A DNA stretch of 64,000 bases from Diadema setosum. Its lineage: Eukaryota; Echinodermata; Echinoidea; Diadematoida; Diadematidae. The DNA lies in contig NC_092701.1 in NCBI RefSeq assembly GCF_964275005.1, forward strand, positions 30,815,919-30,879,918. The letters run 5' to 3'. The position numbers and the translations under genes were made by a program. Shown here piece after piece: positions 43,870 through 56,000 of this stretch. Each line of letters begins with the position of its first letter. Position 1 is the first letter of the stretch. The notes below the pieces were generated by a model. It saw only the letters and a program-made list of their open reading frames with translations. It had not been told where the DNA came from and did not search any database.

Positions 43870-44337
43870 ATGGCACAAAATCGCACCCTCAAAAGAGGCT
43901 ACAATCTTGGAACTTAGGGTGCTTCCTTGCACCCTCACGAAAGGTGTAAAGTTGCACCAAAAGTAGAGGCAAGAGAGGGTGCAAAGTTGCGTCGAAAATT
44001 AAAGGGAGAAAGATCGCACCCTCAAGAAAGGTGCATCTCAGCACCAATTAGTGTGGGTGGAAAGATGCACCCTCAAGAAAAGGGTGCAACTTAGCACCAC
44101 TTAGTGTGGGTGGAAATATGCACCCAAGGGAACCACTTCGCACCCTCAATAAAGGGAGCAATTTTGCACCTTCTTTGGCGGTGCAAAGGTGCACCCACAG
44201 GTTGCAAGGTTATACCCTTGCGCAAGGTACCACTTTTGCACCCATTTCTCGAGGGTGCAAGATAACACCCATAGGGAGCCACCAGTGTGACATCACTTTG
44301 CACCCTTAAAAGGTGCAAGAATGAATCATTTTTTCTT
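43870..44337. repeat. GGTGCA/TGCACC array
   Basis: TGCACC and GGTGCA words recur at short, irregular intervals, often as GCACCCTCAAGAAAGGTGCA hairpins (for example near 44015-44035 and 44065-44095). The array abuts the TTTTTTCTTAGTGTG end at 44323-44337. Around the left end at 34600 only GGGTGCAAACTAC is seen. Confidence 0.75.
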
Positions 44338-44412
44338 AGTGTGTAGAGTGGTTTCTGAATATCTAGCAAAACGTTAAAAGCTAAATCCTCACCTCGACCA
44401 GAACTGTACACA
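44338..44412 (+). mobile_element. MITE-A copy 2, right portion
   Basis: GAGTGGTTTCTGAATATCTA leads into AGCTAAATCCTCACCTCGAC and CTGTACACACCCTTGAAA, the right end of MITE-A. It completes the portion at 34221-34548. Confidence 0.7.
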
Positions 44413-45230
44413 CCCTTGAAACTTCTTTAAAAAAAAGTAAGAAAGTGTATCTGAGGGAAATCGATTTCCATTATATTATTTCCATTTTATAATGTCAGGG
44501 CTCTATGTGCAACTTATATCGAGGTATTACTTAAGGGAATATTGTTGCATCCTCCCGTGCTTGGTATTAATGCAAATTGGTATCAAATGAAAAGAAATTT
44601 ACAAATAGGCATACTCTACTGAGGAGAGCATTTTGTAATGATATTCATTCATAGAAATAGCTATATCTGCAGAGTCATGTGTTGATATCATCTATCTTGA
44701 AACTAATTTTCAACGATTGAATAGAGGATCTGTGCCTGAGAGGTAGTGCGATTTTAGGCAATTTTCTTATCGCTTTCATTTCAAATAAAATGTAATCATC
44801 TTGTGTCAACTTATATAGAACAATTCTCCAAATAATATTGCAGTAAATAATATACGGTAAAATCAAGAAAACTATGAAAAAAAAAATCCTTATCTCACTT
44901 TTCTTTGTCAGAACGTATTGCAATTTCTCCCGTTCTGCTTGAGTTTCTTTAACACGACTCTCGCGTCCATGTCCCACCCATGAAGAGTTGCAAAACTGCT
45001 CTCTCCATTTACCTCCCTCTTTCTTCTGAGAGTTTCCTCGTGTCCAAAATCTGCGCTACAATCTTTCATACATGGTGCAATGAAATTGCTAACATGCCCT
45101 TTGAAACAGCAGCCTTATATTCATTTTTTTTTTTTCGCCAATGCGCCTTGACCTAGATGATTATAGACATGTCATCATATACATTGCACACATGTCCTAT
45201 CGCGGTTGACGGTCAGTACACAAGTGTGAA
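44413..45230. other. Stretch without recognised feature
   Basis: AT-rich sequence with a poly(T) near 45124. No gene, repeat end or structured site was recognised. Confidence 0.4.
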
Positions 45231-48128
45231 GCCCCAGTCACATAATGCTCTGCGTCCGGCGTTACGTCCAAAAAAGGTCATTTTTCTGCGGACTCCCGCG
45301 GATCCTTTGCCGTCACTAGAAAATTTATTCAAAATATACCGGGGAAAATACGTGCGATACGGACAAATACGACCAGATGCGAATACTTGCGTCCACTTGC
45401 GGATATTCTTACGAATTGGCACAAAATAGTTCTGAACACTTGCGGAGAGCTGTGGATATTTTTGGATAGTTACGGATAGTTACAGATTGTTATAAATAAT
45501 TATGGACAGTATATATTGTTTTCTGTGACGATCCCTGCTAAGTCAGTGTATTATGACAGCAAGGTTATCACATATTGGACTGTCTTACATTGTACACTGG
45601 CATGACTGGGGAAAACCGAAATTGAATTACGTACAAGTTGTGAAAAATTCGTAATCCTTTAATTTGCTGTACAGTGATAAAAGATATATGAAATGTTGAA
45701 TTTGAGGTTTGAATTTTATTTGTGCAACTCAAATATGAATAAGCTTCATAAATGTAAAGAATACATAACATAATTATACCACAAATATATACAATATAGA
45801 TCGATAAGTTAAACATCAGAGTAAGAAAATTATTACTCACAGTCATGGAATAGACAAACTGTGGTTACGTTGTCGTTGTGCAGCGATATTCATGACTTAT
45901 TGGGTTATGTTAAGGAGATTTTTATAATAAAACAATGCTTATTAAATTTCCAGAGAAAAAAAGACATCAAGACTTCAAACACCCCTCCCACACCCAAGTA
46001 CAATATATATACAAAAAATGTAATACATATTCCATGGAGCGTAAAATGGGTAAGACTATAGAGAAAATTCGTTCTCAGTTTTCAAGTTGATTTATGTCAC
46101 TTCCAACTAACAAAATAATTAGAAATACAATGAAACACTCGAATACACAGATGTCAGGAAATCAGTACCACAATGCGATGAACAGAATAACATCGTAAAA
46201 GAGATACAGGTAAATTATCAACAGAGATACAAATAACTGTTACGTCATTGTTGTGAATGCATAAACAATATTGCTGGAAATGGAGGAGACTGCTAAAAAG
46301 CAGGGCTTGTAGAATGCAGTCCCCTCATACAAAAAAACCCCACATATATATAATTGCAAAAAACAGCAACAACAACAAGAATTTCCCTAAACGGTAGTAA
46401 AAAAAAAAGACAGACAGAGTAATACACACATACAATACATGCACACATACCAACGCACATTAACAAACACAAAGCGGCTCTTTTATAAGGAAAGATTGAT
46501 GAGAGGATAGAAAGATAGTAAGGAAGGTAGGAAGTCCGAGGTGGAAAGGGCGGAGGAGAGGGAAATGGTGGGTCATAACCAGGGCACTGGAGGCACAGAA
46601 GCACGGGCTCGCTGATAAACAAAAGAGTTGTGAGGTAACCGACGCAACAACAATTTTGAAAATCAAAAGTAAAAAAAAAGAATTAATTATTTTTCTGCAT
46701 ACGAAGTCTTCAAATAATTCTTTAACTTTAAAGAAAATGTATTAAAACTTAAAGCTTCTTTTATATTATTGTCAAGAGAATTCTAGAATTTTGGTCCAGA
46801 AAATGAGAATAAAGATTTTGCAAAAACCGTCCTAGTCAAAGGCAAATGATATTCATGGGATTGACGGGTTGGATATGCATGAACAGTTTCATTCTTTAAG
46901 AACATGGAATCAATCACAAGGGGGAGAGAATGGTTAGTGAGTTTGTGCATGAATTGTCCTAATTGCAAACGATTAAGGTCAAAAATTTTCAAAATATTAT
47001 TTTCGTGAAGTAAATTATTAGTATGACTTCTCCACGATTCGTGAAAAAATGATACGAAGAGCTTTTTTCTGTAATAATAATATTTCTCGGTAAATTTTCC
47101 GGCGAATTACTGAACAGCACGCATTTTGTTTTCATTTTTTTTTTGCAAATTTATTGACAGTTTGTTCGCTCTTATCTAATGGAGTAACTTCGTTAATTCA
47201 CCGTTTAAAGTATCAATAATCGATCAGAATCAGAATCAGATAAAACACAGTATTATCATCCGCAAACAATATGAAAGAGAGGATGTTTGAAGAATTTGAC
47301 GTATCATTGACATATAGAATTTTGACATGGACATAGAGAATTTTATATAGTTATCGCTGTCACACACCTTTCCCGGCCAGAAAAGTGAATGAAATGCTGT
47401 CACCCCATCCCTTACCCAAAATATTGCCTTTTCGTAAACAATATACATTCAAAGAGTGCAAGAAAAAAAAAAGTTTAGAACAAAGGGTCAACCGATGTCA
47501 TGAGTATATGGGTGCCACCTAAAATGACCATTTTGTGGGAGAAATGTCATAATTTGACCATGCGGTTCTGCCTCTCCACTGCTCCGACTGTGTTGTAGCA
47601 TTCCTTCAGGTAAATGCGCTGCAGCTTGGCAACACGAGTTATGTGGCTTCCCACGAGTCTCTGTGTTCCCATGCCAGTGGAAAACGGAAGGACGTAATCG
47701 TCCGCAGCATCCGTAGCTGTCCTCAAATATCCGTAAGCGGACTAAAGTGTTGAGATACGTTAACTTGCGGTTACTTTCGGATACTTCCGGTGGACGTAAA
47801 CGAACGCAAACGGACGGGAGGTGAAATTTCTTGCGGATGGTCTGCGTCCAGGCTACGGATAGTTACGTTCAGTTACGGAAAATTACGTTTGGTTGCGGTT
47901 ACTTGCTTAAGTCTGCATCCGTAGAATCCCTCTGCGAAATTTTGAACATTTCAAAATTTCGCAGGCTTGGCGCCGTCATTGTGCGTTTCTTTACGGATGA
48001 GTTACGGACAGATACGTCTACATACGTCCCTGCGGATGCCTGCGTCCACGCTGCGTCCCTCTGCGTTCACTCATTCGTATCTATCCGCGGCGGACGTAAC
48101 CCATCGCAAAGCACTGTGTGACTGGGGC
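45231..48128. mobile_element. TIR element with GCCCCAGTCACA ends, about 2.9 kb
   Basis: The left end GCCCCAGTCACATAATGCTC at 45231 mirrors the right end, GCACTGTGTGACTGGGGC, closing at 48128. Both subterminal zones are rich in GC words such as TTACGTCC, TGCGTCC, CGGATAGTTACGGA and TTGCGGA (45245-45500 and 47660-48115), and the AT-rich centre carries a LINE fragment. No transposase is visible, so it is non-autonomous. No clear target duplication. Confidence 0.65.
46690..47087 (-). pseudogene. LINE reverse-transcriptase C-terminal remnant, inserted in the GCCCCAGTCAC element
   Basis: Minus strand, reading LQKKALRIIF-like start, DLNRLQLGQFMHKLTNHSLP, VHAYPTRQSHEYHLPLTRT, then SLFSFSGPKF, a stop, and NSLDNNIKEALSFNTFSLKL. 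The stop replaces the Trp of the conserved GPKxWNSL motif, and more stops lie upstream, so it is dead. The 3' tail probably continues to about 45.7 kb on the minus strand. Family likely CR1/L2-like. Confidence 0.65.
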
Positions 48129-51100
48129 AGGACTAGTTACTAATGCCTTCAGTCACGTTTCCCGTATCAATGTGTGTGTGTGTGGGGGGGGGGGGTGTTT
48201 GTGTTTGAAATTGTGTCGCTTCTCCATCTTTCATATCAATATTCCCATAGTAGAGAGTAACAAAGGAGTGCCGGTATGTCAACGTCTTTTGTTATGGCGT
48301 GGGTTGGAACCAGGTGCGAGCATGGTTAGCAACAATAGTGTTCAGAGATATTCGGGCCAGGGGAGGTTGTTTAGAATAAGTTTCCATGGCGATGAATAGC
48401 TATATAATCACACTCTGGTATTCCACGGACAGGTGTTACACGAGTCCAGCTGAACTTGTGTTGTAAACATGCCCAAGAGAGGGCACCAGATTGATTCCAC
48501 TGGAGGCTCACAATTGATATGCTTTGGCATACGTATTATTTGTTATTATTTCAGTTTATACCATCTATCTCATTACGAGTAGGTATCAGCAGAAAAACCT
48601 CATAGCAGATGGAATCTTAAAAACAAAAAAACAAAAAACATAGCTTTTCATTTTTCTACCTGCGTGCCTTTCTCTTTTAAAATGACGGTCATTAGAGAAT
48701 TCCACAAATCAGTTAAAGATAAGTCTGAAAGGAAGAGTATGTATTTATTTTATAACCTCAACAGTAAAAATGTCATCACAATCGGATGAAAATTAGCCAA
48801 GACCTTATGAAATTGTAAAGCTTTGCTATTAAATATTTGTCAAACCGTTCTCGAACAGTTGGTATGAATTCATCACCGCAGTTGTCCATTGATTGTTTAC
48901 ATTAAAAAAAAATGGCGAGAGGATTTGATATACTTTTTTTTTGTTGTAAAAGCGCAAAACGTAAAGTTATTTTGTCTAAAGAACTCGTTCACTTAATTGT
49001 TCTATTTTCATCTGAGAATATGGCTCCAATATCAAACCGCACTAGCTGGTCTTTTATGTCGTCCAGTTGGATGTGAGGGGGACCACTTCACTGGGTTGGG
49101 CACCATACTCTTGACAATGAATGAACAAATCGGGATCTTTTACGTGCGTGAGACGAAACTCTCTTAACACTTCCATTTCATGTCCTATTCGAGGGCCAGA
49201 GTGTTTTAGCTTCTATACTATAGGTGACAGTATGGTTACACCATGGACCTACTACACAATGGACATACATCGCTTGTTAATTAATTCAAACACCCGTTTC
49301 TGTCAAAGGCGTCATAGTAACATTTTAAACATGACTTTCTGCTTTGATTTCACCGTGACAGCCGACAGTAAACCTGGATAAAATCAAGTCAGCGCTCTGA
49401 GAAATCTAAAAACAAAAGATAATAATTCTCTCCTAAAGTCAACGAAAATGCGTGTGCAGTTGTATAGTGCATTAGAAAAATCATCGCTGCTTCAATTTCA
49501 TATTTTCTGAAATGCATGTACTTTACGAGAGAAAACAAATATTTTGGCAGGTTGATTGTCATTAATTTCTTAATCTAATGTTTGGACTATGACTATTAAT
49601 TGATTAATGGACTACGAACAGACGTATTTCATTGATCCCATCATCATCGCCGTCACCTGATTATGTGCATCTTGATGAGTGCTTTCAATTCATTGTTTGG
49701 ACAATGACGATTGTGTAATCGTGCACCATTATTAACAAAAGAACAGTTTCCCTCATTTCGGGCTTATTTGGCTGAAGTGCCTTTTCAGACTCAACTGTCT
49801 TTGAATAAACACCAATGATGGGGAGAAGCAAACATCAAACCAGAAATTTGGTGTCACAAAATTAATGTTCATTGAAGTGGACACTAATGTGGACACGCAT
49901 TTAACGTTGCTCAATAATGGCAGACCTAAATGTCGCCTACCGTTCCTGTCCATGTTCTCTGAGTTCAAACACTAGTGTGAGAAAATGGAACAAAAGTCTT
50001 ACCTGGGAAAGACCTGACGGTATTAAGGGCGACTGTATTTCAGTCTTCATTATTCATCTCAAAGTACAAAACACAAACTAAACGCTTATGGTTTTATTTC
50101 ATCTATTTCATCAATCAAACCTAACAAAACCAAACTATGATATTATGGAGCTTTACCTTTTCTAGACGTGATTTGAGCCATGGCGTTCTTCCTTGCCTAA
50201 TCTTTAACTTTGTAGCTAGCGAGGTGAACGGAGAAGGCGGTGTGATACGATGGCTCGTACATATTGTTATGGAGAAAGAGAGCAAAATTTATGTCAGAGT
50301 GCGTTAAGGCGATCCCGAAAGGAAAAGAGAAAAATGTTTCGTTTGTTTGGCATTACTGACATCAATGGTAGAAACAGAGCGGTAAGCTCCTAAGAGAAAT
50401 CACGATCGGTAAACAAAACAACGCATGCGTATACGTCAATGTAAATTAGTGTTTTAGTTCTGTTTTGAAAGAGATGATGAATAGTCGTTCGTCAATTTAT
50501 CTTGAGGAATTGATGGTGTATATGCAAGCGTGTCGTGTTTAAACCATGCATATCGACGCCAGTGGACAACTTTGTTTATTATGCTAGCTGGAATAACATG
50601 ATGCAGGGCATTGTGCGTTTGCAATATTGTTGAGGTTGTAGACTTGTACAACATGATTTGCTAGAAAGTTATCGGAGTGAACTTCACTCGATGTGTTGTA
50701 CAGTGATTGGTTCAGAACATAGCATATTCACGATTAAACAAAGTACACATTATGGTCACCGGGAACTTGGTATGATGCATAGGGTTTGGTGGATTCGTCC
50801 ATTACATCAGGCAGTTTGTTGGATGAGATTGGATTTTATTTGGTTCCATTGATTCCCACAGCAAGATTTCTGACAACAGAAAATAAAAATTAAACACAAA
50901 CTGTCAACAACTGTGCCGACTGACAAAGGATAAAAAAAGGATTCGCCTAAGGGATGAAACTAAAAGTAGTTTCCCTCCTGACACTATAGTTTTACCACAC
51001 GTATTCAGGAAGAGAGTATAGTACTTAGGCCTACTTAAGCACACAAGTCCATTCCAGTCCATTCCTTCCTTGGAAGTGATACCATAACAAGAAACTCACC

Positions 51101-51430
51101 CATATGGGCCCAGCGTTGTTGTTATCTCTAGACTACACAGTGTAATGACGACCATCACGACCACAGGATGATTTCATGCCGTATACAAACAGGGACAAGT
51201 CGAACTGTATTATAGAAATCGTGACTGAACGGTTTCCCCATCCTTGCCCATCACTGAACAATCAATTTGACTGCAAACCGTATAGGTGATGCAGCATATT
51301 ATTTGCTCAGCTTCTAAACTGAGCAAACAGCGAAGTGCTCTTCAGCCCTGCAAAATAAATACACATGTTCATGCTTCTCATATGATTTATTTTCGTATTA
51401 TCCGATTTCAAGGGAAGTGTTATGTTTTTA
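48129..51430. other. Long stretch without recognised gene
   Basis: Contains a TG/poly(G) tract at 48173-48195. Otherwise only short random open frames. Nothing with splice-consistent coding was recognised on either strand. Confidence 0.4.
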
Positions 51431-51431
51431 A

Positions 51432-51520
51432 GTTTCATCCACACACTGTTAAGCAATAAAAGTATCATATTTTTGACCGCATTATAACTCGAGTTTGCTG
51501 TTCTGTATGGCCCCTTTTCT
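51432..51520 (+). repeat. Dispersed repeat, copy 2 (partner at 11570-11655)
   Basis: TTTCATCCACACACTGTTAA, CATATTTTTGACC, ATAACTCGAGTTT and GGCCCCTTTTCT in the same order as at 11570. Here it is not beside an AGGTTTTCCC end, so it is an independent short repeat or a deleted relative of that element. Confidence 0.6.
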
Positions 51521-51839
51521 CAGGAAACAGATAAAACGGTAACATATAAGCTGCATGGTTTGAGATTAACATGGTTATCATTATACACCCTGTTCTTCAA
51601 TAACTGCGAATAATTAAACCATCTAAATGTGATTTCCTTGTTTTTAAGACTTTTTTTTTTGATAATCAAGGAGAGAATCAGAAGGACACTTTTCATAATC
51701 TTTCCTTCCGATCTATAGGCCTATAGTATATCTCACAATATACAAGCATTGCTTTTTAGTGGATCTCTCAGTTCTTTTTCCCCCTCCAAACTTAACTTAG
51801 TATTTTGCCAATATGTATGTATATCTCTATTTGTTAATA

Positions 51840-52018
51840 GAAACATGGAAACCTGTTTAGGAAACCTGTTTGTATGGGAAAGCACAAATTTGCGGCTTTC
51901 GAAAAGGCTTTCCGAAACGGTTTTCAAAACAGCTTTGTGTTTATCATCTCGTAAAAATTCCCTGAAAGCCGTTTGGAAAACCTGTTTCTGCCGAGAAAAA
52001 GTTGATAAACGCACCCAC
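51840..52018 (-). repeat. Repeat fragment, GGGTGCGTTTATCAAC type
   Basis: On the minus strand it starts GGGTGCGTTTATCAACTTTT at 52018 and carries repeated AAACAGGTTTCC / AAACCGTTTTC words. The overlapping open frames on both strands come from these near-palindromic words. Probably a MITE end. Confidence 0.45.
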
Positions 52019-52439
52019 TGAACTGATGTAGGCTAGCTGCTCCCCTATTAGGCCTAGGTAGCACTAGGGACTGGTAGCACCTATCCATGATTGAAAAGTC
52101 AGGTCAACACTAACAGTGCATCCGCGTCATTGAATGTTGATATTAGACTAAACTTTTCAGTTACATTTTTTTTTCCCAACACAACCAAAGAGTAAACCCA
52201 GAAATGTTTAGTTGGAAGCATGAAATTTCCGCGAATTGGAGCCGACTGCCTTTCAGGCTTTTTCGCGGCATGACATTTTCGCGAATTACCACTGGCATTC
52301 AAGAACTTTCGCTTTCTTGGCTCCTCGCAAAACAAAAACAAAAACACAAAAAAAGTCATGCAAGCGGAAATTTATGGTTTCAGAGTGAGAAAAAGGCTAG
52401 AAAGCCGCTATATTATTCTTCGCTTTAAAATCGATCGAG

Positions 52440-53072
52440 TTCCGTGGTTATGATACTGCCCGGCGATGGCCGATACGAGAACCAGATTTTGCTGTCGCAG
52501 CTATCGAACTGAGTTCATTGTGCCATCATGGCCATGGAGTAGCGGTACAGTACCCTACACCAAGGTGTAAAACGGAAATGCGCGTACAGTACGCTACGCA
52601 CCGTACCATGCATGCATGCAAGGGAAGCAAGCACCGGATCCGCAGCAGGTGCCTGTAGTAGTGGTTAGCAACCGTAGCTTGGGCGGTTCACAACTTAAAC
52701 AACCGTCTAGACAATATCAATCCGCGCACAATGGAAAGTAGTGCAAAAGTCTTTCCAGTTCTGGGTGGCATTCGTCTTCTTTTTTGACAAATAATTACTT
52801 GTAAAATTACTTGTAAAATTCTATGTCTACTTTAAAATTGTGAATGTTTTAGAGGTCGGAAAAAATAAGTGTTTGCAGAGCGGAGGACTAACTAAGTTTC
52901 ACTATTGTGATACATATTCATCAATCATGTAAATGAGCACTGAAAGCAAAATGGCTGCCTGTGTACACCATCTTTGGATCTTCTGTGTGAGGTCGTGAGT
53001 TAAAGCAACATGCAAACATTTGGATAAAACTGACACATTTTGGTGCAGAAACGGCACCAGTAATTCAATACT
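52440..53072 (+). promoter_or_regulatory. Upstream region of the large plus-strand gene
   Basis: Richer in CG than its surroundings, with clustered GTACAGTAC/GTACCATG words at 52545-52612. No TATA box was picked with confidence. An in-frame TAA at 53061-53063 precedes the ATG at 53073, so that ATG is the first of its frame, and the sequence immediately upstream is presumably 5' untranslated leader. Confidence 0.35.
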
Positions 53073-56000
53073 ATGCAGACCATATCTCCAACTGAAGACT
53101 GCGTGAAGCCGGCAACTATAACATGGAAAGAACCAATCGAAGTCGCGTCGCCTCTTCGTGCAGGGAACTCTTCAGCGAACGCCAGTAGCACTCCGCCGCT
53201 GCCGCCTCCCGGGCCTGTAGGCGATCACTGCGGCACCGGTAATGGCAGCCCGACTTACAACAACGCATTGCAGTCTCTCAGTCCGATCCAGCAGCAGGTT
53301 GCAGGAAGAACCCATAATGGACATCAACTAAACGGTCAGGCAGGCGTAGACTCGTCCAGACAAACTGGGGTTCCTGACGATGTGATGGTAATGCCTGCGA
53401 TTGACTCAAAACCACAGACAGCCTCCCCGACGGCTCAACGAAAGACCATCCGATCTCGAGCTCGTCCTCGCAGACCAGAAGAGGTCGGTGTCCGTAATGT
53501 TAAATCCACACAAATTGATTTTTTTTTTTTGATCACTTGTAGACTAGAAGTCCTACAGTTGAATGTCTAACATTACCAGTAGACTGTCAGTAGAAATCTA
53601 CATCATACATATAAACGCTTTAATGTTAATTCTAAATTACTATAGAGTCTAAATACTAACGTTAATACGTTACCTGTGTTACGCTGTGTATATTCCAACT
53701 CCAGAGTCCAAGTTCAAACAAGTTACAGCTAACTTGTGTTAGCAGCTGTAGAATACACTGACCACTGTATGTTAAAGAAAATATGTAATTGTTTCTACAT
53801 ACAGTCTACTGTGTGTGTATTTCCTGTTGTGAATATTATGTATTCTACATTATGTAGACCTCGACCCTATTCCTTCAATGTATCGTAGTTATGGGTAAAC
53901 TCGGCATAGCGGGTATTTAAAACTCGGCCCCCAGCCCGTGCATTATAGTTGTAATGCGCGTGCTGCAGGCCGAGTTTACCCGCTAGGCTGAGTTTAGCCT
54001 TAAAGGGAATGTACAGTACTGGTAGAGATGAGGATTTAAGTTTATAACATTTTTTTTTTTTTTTTTTTTGTGAGATAATCAGAAATCTGTCACAAAATAT
54101 GAAAGAGCATGTAATTTCAAGAAGGATTCAACGTTTATTTGATGAACATTGTCCTTTAAATGGCTGAAATATCCAAAAAAGCCATCCTGATAAACTGAGA
54201 CAGGACACAACTTTTAGAATGTCTTTGTTTTACCTAGTTTTTAGATATCTCGGTCATTTCAAAACCGATTTTCATCAAGTAAACTTTTGATTCACCTTAG
54301 AATTGTATACTCTTTAACATCTTAATACTAAAGTGGATTCTAAATATCTTGCAAAGCGTTATAAGCTGAATCCTCACCTCAACCAGTACTGTACAGTCCC
54401 TTTAAGTACAGTGTATGTACAACAACCTGCCTGGACTAGAGGTTTGTATTTTGTAGTTCTAAAGCTTGAACTTTATATTTTTCCTTTGTTCCATTTTTGC
54501 AGCCTGCTCCATTCCTCAGTGTAGACACACTGCCTGCTGATAAAATTGTCCTAGGTAAGACATGTACACCCAAGTTACCTATTTACATTGTACATAATCA
54601 GTGAAATATTGTTTATTCTGAGAGGTTTTTTTTTTTTTCTTTTTTTTTTTTTTTTTAAATACCTGTACCTCCACTGGTCCATAAATTCTAATTGTAGTGA
54701 TTTGATGTGAATAAGACTTCATTAAGAGTAGATCCTACTCTACATGTACAAGTACACGCTGTATGTGCTGGTGAGAGTGTCAGTTCAGCAATTATTTTTT
54801 ACGACAGGATCTGTATCATGTCAGATATTCATGCTCATTCTATAGGTAGCATTTGTAATTTAAGGTATGCACAACAATGGGCTATTGTAATCTGCAACAC
54901 AGTAACACAGTGTTAGAGTTAAGATGCATTGTAGCAGTGACGGTAAGCTCAGTTTACCAACTGGACAGGTTCATGACTGCATGCATGTTAGCAAGAGCAA
55001 CACAATGCAGTTAATGCTCTCTCTTTCAGGATTGTAGCAGTAGAATTGTATTGTTACGCATAATTGTTTTGTTTTTGTTTTTGTTTTTGTTTTTTTTTTT
55101 TGCTTAGAAACACTGTATTAAGCCCATTACAAATGTACAGTAATGTATTTATTATTATTTCTCAGTCCAGATTTTCTCATATGCATTTAATTGCTTCAGT
55201 CACATGTTTAATTCAGACAACTTCCTTTTTTTTTTCTTTTTTTTTCTTTTTTTTGCTGAAAATTTTCCTAAGCAGCCTCTGAATGTGCTAATGATAGAGG
55301 TGTCTCATCTGTTCTTAATGCTTTTCTTCTCACAACAGAGGCTAAATCACATGCCACCACAAAGCAACAGCCAAAGAAGACCAAAAATGTTTCTAGGCGA
55401 ATTAGTCCTGACTTCATTTCCCCGTCCATTGGCAAAAGGTCCCAGACCCCAACAAATCCACCATTCTCCCCCTATGGAGGAAAGTCCACCCCTCGTTCTC
55501 CATCGAGAGCAGGATCATCGGTTCACAATTACAATTCCTTCTTCACTCACAAGTAAGTCTCATCAGTGGCTTTTGTTGTGAAAGACTATTAATTGGTTAA
55601 CCCGTGGAGGACGAGTCCCGAGTATGCTCGGGCAAGCGTCTATGGGAAATGCGTGTTGTAGCAAAATCAAACCATCCTCAACGGGCTAAAAATCAGGTAA
55701 TTGGGAAGACAAAAGTTAAGTAATCATTTAGAATTTGACATTACATGCTTCATTGCAATTGGTGGTGAAAAAATTAGAATGTTAGTTAGAATATCGAATG
55801 TTTCAGACATGTATCAACCATGTTTGCACATAGTATACTTTTACTTTGTTCTTTTTCCATCTCACATAATACAGTAAAAGTGGGGATTTTCACGGTGTGG
55901 AAATTTTTGCATGACATGAAACTAGCCCAAAAACGTACTTTGCATTTGTTGTTATTTTGTGCTTCTTATACATAATATACAAGTACATGTATGTACAGGA

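Larger units (their letters stand above)
34549..44337. mobile_element. Candidate 9.8-kb insertion with CACACTAAGAAAAAA ends
   Basis: The left end reads CACACTAAGAAAAAAAGGTT and the right end TTTTTTCTTAGTGTG. TA stands on both sides. The flanks are complementary pieces of one MITE-A copy, with neither gap nor overlap when compared with the intact copy at 54001-54403. That argues for a single insertion into that MITE. Contents include a duplicated block, a LINE tail, orphan exons, a hairpin MITE and a GGTGCA array. An alternative is growth by several insertions inside a small CACACTAAG MITE. Confidence 0.5.

Noticed and set aside
51733..52021. Matching open frames on both strands (about 90 residues)
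   Set aside because: Near-palindromic repeat words keep both strands open. No protein family recognised.
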